The translations under genes were made by a program, and so were the position numbers. The notes under the pieces are model-generated. The model had not been told where the DNA came from. It ran no database searches and was given only the letters and a program-made list of their open reading frames with translations. Below are positions 24,037 to 34,745 of a DNA stretch of 64,000 nt, in pieces; within the stretch, counting starts at the first letter, position 1; each line of letters begins with the position of its first letter. Origin of the DNA: Trichosphaerium sp. ATCC 40318 (lineage: Eukaryota; Discosea; Flabellinia; Trichosidae); contig JALMLS010000341.1 of NCBI GenBank assembly GCA_038496445.1, forward strand, positions 62,001 to 126,000, read 5' to 3'.

Positions 24037-25172
24037 TTAGGAGTTGCAATTGCATGTCACATGACAGCACATTTTATCATTATTTTCTGTTTGTTTTCCA
24101 TCATAACAAGTGAATAACCAACCAGCTGCTGATACTTCACGTATTACTATTTGTTTAAAAGCAAGTTAGTACACATCAAAAAAAAGGTACAAAGATACAT
24201 TCTTCTGTCCCATCTCCTGTTAATGCACTCACTTCAACATAACTATGAGCCTAAATAACACAGTGTGAGTGGATATAGAATCGGTGTAAACTCAAATTGC
24301 TGGTTGTACACCAATTTTTTTTGCTAAACTTATTCCTTCTTCTGTTGTCACAGCTTTCTTTGTGCCACACTCCAGAGAATTTATCTCCCTCAAATCTAGT
24401 TTTGTACCAACCAATATTACTGGGACATCTAGACTATAATGATTCTTTTCTGGATCCCACTACATGAGAACAAAAAATATTACAACGTTATGACACATCA
24501 TAAACCACCTTTGATAAGTAGCAATCTGATGTACCTTGAGCAACACATTTTTGTAACTGACCTTATTTACAAGACTGAATGCAATGATAAATATGCTCTA
24601 TAGCAAACAACAAACAATCAAAAAAAACAACATGTCAAAATTATTGATTGCGTACAGCAAAAGAGCAGGTTATAGTTCGAATTCTTACATATTCGTCTTT
24701 TTCTGCAGTATCCCATAACCCTACATAAGATACATAAGGTACAATAAAGTTACCTTTACATACCTAATTCAGTCTTGTGACCAAACCACGTGTTGACTTG
24801 TATTCTAAAAGTTATTAGTACCCAATAATACGCAAGAACAGGTGATATTGAACACCAAAGTGGATACAAGCCTGAATTTGTATCGAAAACAGTTGGAATG
24901 TAATCTTGCGGAAACTTCTCTATTATTGGTTTTAACAAACGAATTAAGACTTTAGACTCACTCAAAGCCATTCTGATGCATAGACAAGTTTTACCTGTGT
25001 CATATTTAGCTGTTATGAGCAAAATGTCTTAAAATGGCTTTAAACGTAGGATGCGGATCATTTAAAGAGCAATTATGTAAACTATCGTTGTACCAACAGC
25101 ACCATCCCCGATTATTACCATTTTAACTCCAGGGAGTTCATCATCGTGTTCATCGTTTGTTGCGGATGTCAT
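24037..25172 (-). CDS. Rho-family GTPase, copy 2 (CaaX lost, switch II altered)
   Basis: Duplicate of the 1863-3023 gene with the same exon and intron layout. The reading is MTSATNDEHDDELPGVKMVI, P-loop GDGAVGKTCLC, FPQDYIPTVFDTNSG, GLWDTAEKDEYVRIRTI, VILVGTKLDLREINSLE, EEGISLAKKIG, YVEVSALTGDGTEELIREV. In switch II both the invariant Gly and the catalytic Gln of DTAGQ are replaced (DTAEK). At the C-terminus copy 1 has AAAAAATGT where this copy has AAAATGT. The 2-nt deletion shifts the frame and replaces CSVM with a longer MCCHVTCNCNS tail, so the CaaX box is gone. The new tail is Cys-rich and might be palmitoylated (inference). Confidence 0.7.
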
Positions 25173-25596
25173 TTTCGGGCTATAGTTACAAACAGTCAAT
25201 GGCAGTCTAAGCGGAAGTTATTTTGCACCCAATTCCCCAATTATAGATTAAATAGACTTACTAGAAGGGAGAGCTCGAATACTATGCACCATATGTAAGC
25301 ACAAAGAAATAAGAAAAATGACGTGCTGGCGCTACAACACACCAACAAAGCAACATTTTAAAAAAATGGTGATATCATATTTATGGACATCATTCATCAA
25401 TAGGTTCTTTGTCGATTTGTGTGTTGTATCAATATGTTTCTTCCTAAACAACAATAATGCAATAAGAAAAAACTAGAAAACAAAAGCAGAGCTTGATGCT
25501 AGTCACTAGCATCGTAGGATAGAAACACATTTTTTTGCAAGTTATATTTTTATTCATATCTTTTGACACCATCAGAAAGGAGTTAAAACTCCATTC
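25173..25596. other. Intergenic, nothing recognised
   Basis: 424 nt between the 5' end of the second GTPase copy and the 3' end of the F-box gene, both on the minus strand. Only A/T-rich sequence was seen. Confidence 0.4.
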
Positions 25597-26699
25597 CTAG
25601 TTATGCCCATAATGAGATATTGGTTTGTTCATACGATTCAATCGTTTTACTCGGTCCTTTAGATCATCTATAGCCCTGTTTATAACTGAAAAAAAAATAT
25701 TAATAGACAAAACTAAGAATACCCAAGCACCTATTTTCGCTTTTTCTGGTATGTTTGTGCCTGACATGTTTAATGTCCAGTTTTCTTCAAGGTACAGTGG
25801 GATGTAACTCACTTCTAAAGGAAATAAGAGCGACATGGCAAGTAAAACAAGCGAGGTAGCATTGCCTAAACAAATTCATCTAACGTACTAGAATATCCAT
25901 GGTTGCACAGCATCTCTAGTCCTTTTCCAGTACACCCAGGAATATGAACCGAAAATACAGAATCTTTAGGTGCCAAAGCTCTGAATAAAGCTACTCCTCC
26001 AAATATTCCATAAGGCCACCCAGCTACATCACAATTAAACCACTACTCCAATCAACACTCACTTACCATGCCAATACTTAAAATCACAGTTTGACATGAC
26101 TATACTGGTGATGGGTGTACAGCCCTTCGCTTTGATCTCTGTAACAAAAAAAAACACTGAATAAACAACTTTGTTTTGCAAACATCACCTACATACCCTG
26201 TACAAGTGGGTGATTCTCAAATTTTTCTGGTTTAAGTTTTGCAATATCCTTGTATTCACCATAAGCGAAACGGTTTCTCTCATGATTAAGTCCTAACTTT
26301 CCTGAAAGCACAGCACATCCTTAAATAATTTAGGGTACATCAAACAATCATGAAAAGAAAGACAAAAAAAAAAGGTAGTGCTTACCAATCTTCCAAAAAG
26401 TTTCCCAGTAAACAGTAACGTTGCATACCTAACTATAATTAGGGACTTGTTGATTGCCAAATAAGTACCTTTACAGTGTCCACATTACTAAAAAACGCAA
26501 ATAAAGATCTCATTTTTGGGTATTCTTGCCTAAATTTGTCTTCCGTTGGACAGAGCTGCGAAATATCAAGCGTAGTTGTTGTGTATTTTATAGCATCGCG
26601 CCAATACGAGCATACAAGCGTCACAGTGCGCTTTGTGTGTAAATCATCAACAAAACCGAGTATATGGTACACTATCTCCCCTGGTATTGGCGTGGCCAT
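25597..26699 (-). CDS. F-box protein
   Basis: The start MATPIPGEIVYHILGFVDDL begins an F-box (HTKRTVTLVCSYWRDAIKY), the Skp1-binding motif of SCF ubiquitin ligases. Exons downstream give VCNVTVYWETFWKIG, GKLGLNHERNRFAYGEYKDI, TPITSIVMSNCDFKYWHG, GWPYGIFGGVALFRALAPKD and IPGCTGKGLEMLCNHGYSS. The last two have a weak LRR/AMN1-like look. The end (FLVLSINIFFSVINRAIDDL then KDRVKRLNRMN) is a hydrophobic segment plus a short basic helix. Possibly one very short intron (about 23 nt) near 25870. The F-box is solid; the substrate-binding part is not identifiable. Confidence 0.65.
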
Positions 26700-27070
26700 T
26701 AATAAGCTGTGAAAGAAAAACAACGAAAGTAAACAAAATAATTATTTAAATAGGCCGGAGAAACCCGTTGACTACGCCACTACCTACCAAGTCTGCACTC
26801 TATGGTGATCCACTGTAGAGCATGTTTCTTGAGACTAGCTAAGGGATTGCAATTGTAAGGTGTGATTGTATATGCGTTTAGAACGTGTCCTACAGTACGA
26901 ACCAATTTTTATTTATTTAATTATCCCACGTGCAAATCACGTGAAAACTTGTAAAACTGTTTATTAAATCATGTATTGTACCGCAAGAATGCCAACAAAC
27001 AGGCTTATTTTTTAGTGCTTCAACAAATCCATGATTTTATTTTTCAATTTAAAAGTTTGTGGTGCCTTCT
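26700..27070. other. Intergenic
   Basis: 371 nt containing two CACGTG sites 14 nt apart (about 26926 and 26940) upstream of the F-box gene. No coding signal. Confidence 0.4.
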
Positions 27071-28350
27071 CTAAAAAGCACACGGATGAACTTTTTCATA
27101 AGTCTCTATTTGCCATCGAAGAGTAACTGAAGCGCAAAAATTCTCAGTATCACTTGACGTAGATACAACATGATGCCACCTACAACGATTAAAACCGCAT
27201 GAGAAGTGAACAAAAAATATGTTTACAACAAAAAAAACACAACGAACCAGCATGGGGGTATGTACAAACAATCGCCAGGATTCAGAGTAGCCCGATAAAA
27301 TGTTATGTTTTTTAATTTTGGATACTGTGAAGCGTATTCTTTGTCTTCAAAATACTTTTGTAAATCAACTTTACTTGTATGCTTAGAAGATGCTGAAAGT
27401 GCTAGATCATTCTTAGACAAAAGAATCCAAGCTATTAATTGTAAATATTACCGACATGAGGGTACAAAGATCTTGTAGCATCAGGGTGGGCAAGGAAAAC
27501 CTAGAAAGATAATTGAACAAAACGAAAAAATTTTGATTAGTTTTTTGTTTTTAAAGGCTAAGTACTTCTTTGACACCGACAACTTGACATAAAAATCCAT
27601 GCCAGACATCAAAATGTAATGGTGTTACATTCCCAACTGAGCTATTAATCGGGTTAGCCCATCTGGTTTATCAAAAAGAACAAGCACGTTTACCCTATCC
27701 ACAAGCCAGAAAGGCTTGTATCATAACCAACGTTGTTATTAAAGTACTCAGGTAGCGTATTAATGTCGTTTGATATTGATTCAAAGAGCGGAGCACGCAG
27801 GTAAGTCCTTTTTTCTGATTCAAAGAAGAACGTGTCAATAAACAGGTTACAATCATATTTCTCAGCTGTAGCGTACTTGTTTTGTCCGTCACGCACTTCA
27901 CAAACTATGATAGTGTTACTCACGTACATTTTAGATGTACTTACCTCTCCAAAAGATGTATTAACGATTGTTACTATTTCATTAGCAAGGAATTGCCTGT
28001 TATCCTTTGCTTCAAATACTTTAACTCTCTGTGGTTGTTGTCACGTTACAATTTCGCTTATTTTAAAACATGCCGTTTCTGGTGTAATTGTATCGATTAA
28101 ATAGGCGCCATTCCATTTTTTCAGCGCTTTCCATGACGCTACATACCCTTTGTAACGTTTAGTTTTAAAATGGATTGTGGACGCGTCAGCAGGCTAATAC
28201 TTACCTGTAAGTGCCAAAGGCGTTGTATTACGAAAGTTTTCGTCAAAATACTCCTTCTGTATTTCTGTTAAAGCTCTGACAGGGCATATACAATCAACTA
28301 CAATATTAAGCTAACATAAAACGTAATAGCACAACCTTCACCCATAAACC
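27071..28350 (-). CDS. JmjC / cupin-8 2OG oxygenase (KDM8/JMJD5-like)
   Basis: Putative Fe(II)/2-oxoglutarate hydroxylase. Exons in order: VRALTEIQKEYFDENFRNTT, ALKKWNGAYLIDTI, FEAKDNRQFLANEIVTIV, KYDCNLFIDTFFFESEKRTY, NPINSSVGNVTPLHFDVWHG, FLCQVVGVKEVFLAHPDATR, LYPHVGN, NITFYRATLNPGDCLYIPPC, WWHHVVSTSSDTENFCASVT. The HxD pair (LHFD) and the distal His (WWHHV) supply the three iron ligands. The stop is at 27071-27073. The 5' end is uncertain; the coding trail fades near 28300-28400, so the first exon may be missed. The layout fits the KDM8/JMJD5 group rather than histone-tail demethylases with PHD or JmjN domains. Confidence 0.7.
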
Positions 28351-28457
28351 AGTGAAGAATTTTACGTTTCTTGAAAGTGTTGGACTAACCCCAGTTTATT
28401 GTTATTTACTCCAAATTCAAGATGGAACGCTTCAATACATAGCGTTGTACGCTTCCA

Positions 28458-28951
28458 ATGCAGCGCTATAAAAATTCTTCAATTGCTCTTAATGACGTTG
28501 TACATGTCCAAGTACGCAACAAAGAACGTAGAAAACGCATAACAATTAATGGTAGGTCACGAGAATTATATTTAAATACAAAAGGGCAGAAGTAGTCTTT
28601 TTAAAGAATAGACGAGGTAAATAACGCGTATATGCTTCGCTTACACAGATTAGACTATGGTAAAATAGATTTTAAAAATCTACCGCCTAAAACACGTACA
28701 AATGCGCACGTACGTTACCAACACTAACAAATCAATAGGTTACAATGATTTAATGGATCAGCAGTTTTGGGCGATAGTCACGTCCATAGTAAGATCAGCC
28801 CTTAGACCCACCTTTATTCTAATTATGCTAGGACGCAAGAGGCACTTGGCAACTAACTTGTCTTGGCATCGACCAAGTCTCTGGCGAAGTTCTAAAATCC
28901 CATGTGTCAGAACTTGAAACAATGAACACTCTGGTGCGCTTACAATCATAG
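28458..28951 (+). CDS. Small uncharacterised basic protein, about 100 residues
   Basis: The start MQRYKNSSIALNDVVHVQVR continues NKERRKRITIN. Three short introns join in frame to YGKIDFKNLPPKTR, YNDLMDQQFWAIVTSI, DARGTWQLTCLGIDQVSG and EVLKSHVSELETMNTLVRLQ. One intron (28678-28731) has a clear CTAAC branch point. The consistent phases support a real gene even though no single ORF is long. I do not recognise the product. It lies just upstream of the Rpp21-like gene and head-to-head with the JmjC gene. Confidence 0.5.
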
Positions 28952-29052
28952 TTGTAGCATATGCCACTACTAAAACCTTATTTAAGGCATCAGAACAGAA
29001 ACAAAGAGCTCATCAATCAGAACACCTAAACGCCTTGGCTTCACTAACACTA

Positions 29053-29478
29053 ATGAAAAACCCTCGATTAGCTCACTTTTATTTACACCAAGAACACATC
29101 TTCCGTTCTGAGACTCCATCAAAGTCTACATCTTCTGATATGTACTGCAGCAAATGTGGATTTTTACTCATACCTACAGAGACATGTAGCGTACGCATAA
29201 AGAACTTGAAGGCACTGCCAGATGGTCTTCTTCATGACGTACAGAAAACAACTAAGCATGGCCATAAAAACGTATTGGTGAGTACTTGCTGGGTTTGCGA
29301 GAACAAAGAAACAAGGGTGAAGTCAAACCAACTAAAGAAAAGACCACCTCCTACAACTGAACTGAGCAGCAAATGGCGTAATGGCAAGCGTAGAAAGACT
29401 ATGGGTAGTATAAGTAATGTTCTAGAAAAGACAAAGCCCAAGAAACGTAAACAACGTAGAAAACCTCAGCGAAAATGA
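29053..29478 (+). CDS. RNase P/MRP subunit Rpp21/Rpr2-like
   Basis: Subunit of the tRNA 5'-processing ribonucleoprotein. Signature: a helical lead-in (LNALASLTLMKNPRLAHFY) followed by CSKCGFLLIPTETCSVRIKN and later CWVCEN, the four-Cys zinc site of the Rpr2/Rpp21/SNM1 family (C..C..LLIPG.TC.VR...C..C). The tail is strongly basic (KKRPPP, KWRNGKRRKT, KPKKRKQRRKPQRK). The frame is open back to 28918 without an ATG. The first in-frame ATG is at 29053, inside the conserved helix, so an upstream first exon is likely. Confidence 0.7.
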   Translation: MKNPRLAHFYLHQEHIFRSETPSKSTSSDMYCSKCGFLLIPTETCSVRIKNLKALPDGLLHDVQKTTKHGHKNVLVSTCWVCENKETRVKSNQLKKRPPPTTELSSKWRNGKRRKTMGSISNVLEKTKPKKRKQRRKPQRK

Positions 29479-29701
29479 TCATTACTCCTCATTAAAAATA
29501 AAATGAACAGAAATAGGAATTGACCAAGAAACACGTAAATATGTGATAAAAAATTTTAGTTTAAAACACGTGCGGTTTTTAATCAGCGGTTATTATTAAA
29601 GAAAATTTGGCATACACTTGATAATAAATCAAGAGTACATACCACAGCTGTCAATACTCTACTACTTTTTTTTTTTGGACTGGTTTGTTCTTGTTCCACT
29701 T
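29479..29701. other. Intergenic
   Basis: 223 nt between convergent genes, T-rich at 29663-29680. Nothing recognised. Confidence 0.4.
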
Positions 29702-31062
29702 CTACTTCTTGTTTACGAATCCAAACTCAACCAACGAATTAACGGTATCTACTAATGATTCCTCTATATCACGGAATTCAACTTCCATATCTCTACAGTA
29801 TAGTTAGTGCTTTAACTAGTATTAAATGAACGTGCTTTTTAATTTTTGAATTGTCGAACATAAACTTTTTGTTGAGGTTTCTACTTAGCCATCCCCATGT
29901 CAATCTTGAGTCCATTACTGCAGCAACATACATTACAAAATTTGGCATTGATTTCGTAGGTATTGGCATATTCGGAAAGTTCTTCTTTAGAACTGTAGCA
30001 ACTTCCAAACAACTCATACTGCCTTGTGTTGAACAAATGTATCGTTGACCTTTCCAGCAATGAGATAATCGGAATAACAGCTGGCACTTGATGCCACTTA
30101 CCTTTGATATCTTCGTTCTCCATAGCAATGATATGTGCTTTAGCTACATCACGTACATCGACGATACAAAAGTTAAGATTTGGTGCTCGAGGATACTCAC
30201 CGCTGACAATACTAACAACAGTTACTTTGTTACAAAAAAATCAAGGTTGGGCGTTTGTACCTTTTGATTATTCCTACGCTTGAGCCTAAACTGCCTTTCG
30301 AAAGCACAGGTCCTACGATGAGAGAAGGATTTACAGTTACCAGGGAAAAATCATCTATGTCTTTTACAAAGTCCCACGCCGCCTTTTCTGCTCTCACTTT
30401 ACTTAAAGAATACGCCTCATATTTTATGCCCGATGTTGTATTCCAATCTTCCTCTGTGAATGTTGGTACCTGTCCCTTTGGTACTTTACCATCAAACTCA
30501 ATAGCAGCAACAGATGACGTTAAAACTACCTATCAATAAAAAAGATCAGCACGTGCTTTTTTTGTCAAAAATTCTCAAAAAAGAAAAAAAGCGCCACGTA
30601 CTTTCTTTACTGTCCCTGATTTTTTACAAGACGTAAGTACATCTATTGTACCTTCAACACTATTTGTAAATTAAGGTGTGTCGAATAAAATGAGCGTACG
30701 CTGGTTTTAAGAGAGTTTCTTCAGGGTTTTTTACTCCCATTTGAAAAGGTGACGCCGTATGTATTACGACGTCTGCGCCAGCTGTTACTTTGTCAAAAGA
30801 TCCTTTCTTTACCAAATCAGCTTCTAAAATACCTTGTAAATACACCCACACAAGGGCATTGCGTTAACTTACCAAATAGTTCCAGTTCGCCTTCAAGTTT
30901 GGAAGCCATATCCATTAAATGTTGAGATTTTTCTTTATTGCTTATGTTACGGACTGTACCACGCACACAGTAGCCTTTTTCAAGAAGTTGTTTAATGACA
31001 TGCCCTGCTAGATAGCCTGTAGCTCCAGTTACGGCAACGACCTTCCCTTTTTCTTCTGCCAT
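29702..31062 (-). CDS. Extended SDR: cinnamoyl-CoA/dihydroflavonol reductase-like
   Basis: NAD(P)H-dependent reductase of the extended short-chain dehydrogenase family. The N-terminal Rossmann motif is VVAVTGATGYLAGHVIKQLL, followed by YCVRGTVRNISNKEK. Next come ILEADLVKKGSFD, VIHTASPF, VEGTIDVLTSCKKSG, VLTSSVAAIEFDG and the catalytic YEAYSLSK motif, then NPSLIVGPVLSKG and VDVRDVAKAHIIAMEN. The last exon ends IEESLVDTVNSLVEFGFVNK. The intron before that exon only keeps frame if a GC-AG donor (gcacgttc at about 29838) is used. Substrate cannot be told from sequence; this group reduces aldehydes and ketones in many protists. Confidence 0.8.
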
Positions 31063-31817
31063 GGTGTAGTGTTCTTTAAACGTCCAAATGGTTTTTTAGG
31101 ACAAACTTGGTACCTTAAGTCGCGATTGAGGGCTATCGTTTGTCCGTAAATGCCCGAAGAATAAACTGTTGTGCCATTCGATACAATACACCCAAACAGC
31201 TGGATTATAATCATAAATTTACAAGTCGGAAGAAATGTCAAATAAAGAACGATCACGTGATATGATACAAACGCGGTCTAGCTACCCTTTTATATTGAAA
31301 CTCACGTAGGTACAAGGGTACTTATGAACGCTTCACGTAGTCGATAGCGTGGACCAGCCTTGGCAGATAACATTTCTGTTAACAGTTTGCCATACTTGCC
31401 TTCTTTGTTTTTGACATAAATACTTCACCGCCTTCACCACTCCATTCAAAAACTACACATTATGATCTCCCATATATCCATTGCTATAGCACTGTGTTTT
31501 GATTTGTAGTTGTTTCAACAAAAACTCAAAAAAAACCACGAACTGTCACGCTTCATTTCAATGTATTAACAACATACTTAGTAGTATTTTAGCATGAGTT
31601 TTTTGTTAACGCCATGCGTAGCCTGCGAACACAAAACCATTTTTTGTACCGAGAACTATCGTGAAGGTGCATTTTATGATTCCGGAGGGTATGTAGAACA
31701 CTGCATACGCAAAAGGGAGGCTATTTGTTTAGTTGTAGTTTTTTTTTGAAGTTTTTTTGCCAAACAACACGTGATTTAGTGCAGTTGACATACCATATAT
31801 CCAAATACTCTGAAACG
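31063..31817. other. Intergenic with short coding-like fragments
   Basis: 755 nt separating divergent genes. Minus strand 31310-31400 reads KEGKYGKLLTEMLSAKAG then PRYRLREAFISTLV, preceded by WSGEGGEVF; it looks coding but could not be assembled into a gene. A plus-strand open stretch at 31593-31748 (MSFLLTPCVACEHKTIF) is also unassigned. A GATCACGTGAT palindrome lies near 31252. Confidence 0.35.
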
Positions 31818-32620
31818 ATGAACACCTCATCAAAGAAAGTCACTACTCAGACAATATCATGCGCATTGTTGGGAAGCAGTCAAGTCGGTAAAACAACCTT
31901 TATAAAACGTTGTCTTGGAAACTCGTACGATACTTTGAAAAACGTTTAAAACAAAGTTAACACGTGTTCCAGTTGCTACAGCAAATACATTCCAACTGAA
32001 GGAGAATGTTACACAGCTATACAAAAAATAAACGATAAAGCAACAAGACTCAATTTATGGGACACGTACGTTCGAACTGAAGGAAAGCAAGTTTTTTTTG
32101 GTTCTCATTTTTTTTTAGATCTGGCTCAAAAGACTCTCATTCAAGATGGAGAAAATTGTCGTTGGCGAACACTGATGTGTGTTTGCTATTGTTTTCAATT
32201 GAAAACACACTCTCTTTGTTAGATGTAAGGCTCACGTGGGAACAAGAAATCAAACAATACAATTCAACCATACCTATTATTCTTGTTGGCACAAGACGAG
32301 GAAGACCTTTACCTCCTAAACCCCATCGGGGCCTTCATCCATCCGGCTGGCGTGTACGATCAGGATTGAACGACGTTCAAACAACTTGCGTTAACGGAGA
32401 AATGATGGCGAAGAAAATAAATGCTGTGGGATACTATGAGTGCTATTTAGATGGTAGGGGAATACTAGAAGTATTTGATGCTGTAGGCATTCATTTGTCG
32501 GCAATTAGAAGAAAGAAAATATGGCGCAAGAGCGTCCGAGCTAGTGTCAAATATGCAAGTAGCTGGCCTGGTATTAAAACCCCCAAAAATAAGCGTCACA
32601 CAAGAGATAGTGCACCATAA
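31818..32620 (+). CDS. Degenerate Rho-like GTPase with basic C-terminus
   Basis: The start MNTSSKKVTTQTISCALLGS leads to the P-loop GSSQVGKTTFIKRC. Two introns join in frame to SKYIPTEGECYTAIQKINDK, LNLWDTSGSKDSHSRW, LSLANTDVCLLLFSIENT and IPIILVGT. At the G4 site, where Rho proteins read TKxD, this protein reads TRRGRPLPP and then a 25-residue Pro/Arg/Gly-rich stretch. Normal Rho-like sequence resumes (NGEMMAKKINAVGYYECYLD, GILEVFDAVG). The G3 Gln is Ser. The C-terminus is Lys/Arg-rich (IRRKKIWRKSVRASVKY) without a CaaX box. Guanine specificity and hydrolysis are both doubtful, so it is a probable pseudo-GTPase or a decaying gene. Confidence 0.65.
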
Positions 32621-33120
32621 TGTAAATACCTGAAAATGTAAAATAAATGTAAACTACAAAAACTGAAAAACCCTTGATATGTCGGACTAGTTGGAAACAG
32701 AGGCTGCCAGTAATACCTTGTCTATAACTCCGAAAACGGCGGAGTAAATGACCTCCCCAGGGAGTTACGCAGTATCTGTGAGAACGGTTACTAAGGAGAT
32801 TTTCAAATGCTCCTTTCATCCCTTTACATTAGCAAAACGAAACGGAAGTAGCTTGACTAAATTGTCACTGTAACTATTTATTTCCTGCTACAATTATGGA
32901 GGATAACTTGCGGGGATTAGAATTGTAGGAATAAAGAAATAGTTAAACATTTTGATTGACCTGAACCTAAACATTATGCCTACTGTCTCCATATAATCGC
33001 CATCCATAATATGATTTCTTCGATAAAACTGACACACAAGAGCAGAACAGTAAACACCAAAAAAAAGTAAAGGCATAATCTTTCAGTGCTTCAACAAAGC
33101 TGTTTATTCTTAATTTATTC
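32621..33120. other. Intergenic, convergent
   Basis: 500 nt of 3' flanks. Short minus-strand open frames exist (for example 32894-33152, hydrophobic, WCLLFCSCVSVL), but no start or family was recognised. Confidence 0.35.
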
Positions 33121-34272
33121 TTAAAATGTAAAAAAGTATGCCTGCTCAGCACCAGCGGCAGATTCGTATGTATTCCCCGATATTGATAATTGCTTGAAGT
33201 TTGATGGTAAAGAACCGGCGCTCTTTAGGGTCCTACCACGGCTATCCGTACCAGCCCACGCAACATAAATCTAACAACCCACAATAAGCTTCAACACCTA
33301 AGAGACCCAAAAAAACATACCTTAATACCACACCTCCTTAGAGGATCAGGCATCCCACATCCTTTGCACTCTTCTTGACAATGCTCGCTGATTGCTAAAC
33401 CACATGTTTCATCTTTACAAAAAGATAAGACTCACAGCTTCCGAAAAGCAGTAATACCTATACATTGATTTGGTTCTTCATCACATTCACTGCAACCCCC
33501 TATGTATTTAATACTCTACAAAATGAATCAGCTACGTAGTTATAAAGACATTCTAACCTTTGCTACGCCTTTATCTAGCTGTACCACTACTGCCCAGCTT
33601 CCAACAACATACTCACCATTCGTAAACAACTTTGAAGGTGTTGCTATCGTTGCATTTTCGTCACTAGAAATTATTTAAATGGAGCTCATGTATGCCTTCT
33701 CTGTACCTGCCTACCAAGGAAACTCGCACCAGAGTATCAACAGCATCTAATTGCCAATATAGACTACCTGTCATTGTGTTAACAAAAGAACAAAAGTCGA
33801 TTGTTATTCTTACTGTTTGCTACTTCTAATCTCGCTAGTTTATCGACTTTAACGTTAAATTGGATTGATCCGTACTACGTTTGATTAGAAAACGTCTAAA
33901 ACGCTTTGTTTTGCGCACTTCTAAGTCGGTAATATTGGCTGTCGTTGGAAAGCCTGTTGGTGTATCTGCTGACGCGTTTGTAGGCGGATCTGTAGAATTT
34001 GAGGCTATTGTTGGCGACAAAGTCGAATTTGTCACTGTGCCGTTTGAAGTCGTTTCGTTATGCGCTGGAGCGTCTGTTGGTGCAATTGTAGTACTATTCG
34101 TTGAAGAATTTTGTAGAGGGCTTTCTGTTGGCTCTAAGGTTACTGGTGCTACAGTGGTGTTATCCTGAAGCTGTATTATTGCAATTTCTATGATTGCATC
34201 GCTCTTTATTCGGTATGTTTGAGTATGAGCCCAAGCGCATACACAAGCCAAAAAAAGAACTATGCGTAGCAT
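33121..34272 (-). CDS. Secreted Ser/Thr/Asn-rich protein with Cys-rich region
   Basis: The start MLRIVLFLACVCAWAHTQT is a good signal peptide. The first exon is rich in N-glycosylation sites and in T/S/P (NSSTNSTTIAPTDAP, NETTSNGTVTNSTLSPT), typical of mucin-like stalks. It contains a basic patch KTKRFRRFLIKR that could be a furin-type site. Later exons read YWQLDAVDTLVRVSLVG, ENATIATPSKLFTNGEYVVG, SWAVVVQLDKG, a six-Cys stretch CSECDEEPNQC..CGLAISEHCQEECKGC, and finally IYVAWAGTDSRGRTLKSAGS. It ends AEQAYFFTF with no membrane anchor. No named family was recognised; extracellular location is the confident part. Confidence 0.6.
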
Positions 34273-34745
34273 ATTGTTGATTTAGGGAGTAAAAGCGTGC
34301 ACTGAAAAGGTACTCTAAAGTTTAGTTGAACACCTTTGTGGAACGGTCCTGAAACGTCAGATATAAAACTTGTAAAAGGAGAAAGGTAAAGGTTATACAG
34401 ATTCTGGTTGGATTTCGGCTTGTTAACTTGACACATTGAACCTACGTATCAAGAAGAATGCAAGCAATTCCAGCAAAAGTACTGAAGGTTATCTCCAATT
34501 TTACTGTATTGCATAGACTACCATTAGACCAAAAGGGGTGCTAACACGTGTTATTGAAGTGGTAGTACACGACATTACTGTCATGATTGTCTAAGCGAGC
34601 AAGATAAATAAAAACATCAACCAAAACACACATACTAATTAGATGGTTTATTTTCTATCTGTTGTCTTTTGGGTTTTTTGCGGGTTGCTATGATTTGTAC
34701 TCTTTTGATTTACCTTTCACTTGTTGTGGCTCTGTTATTTTTTTG
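34273..34745. other. Intergenic
   Basis: 473 nt; A/T-rich, one ACACGTGTTA near 34547. No coding signal. Confidence 0.4.

Noticed and set aside
33881-34168. Plus-strand open frame opposite the secreted Ser/Thr-rich protein
   Set aside because: Shadow of repetitive ACC/ACA/AAT codons; the minus strand has a signal peptide and coherent exons.
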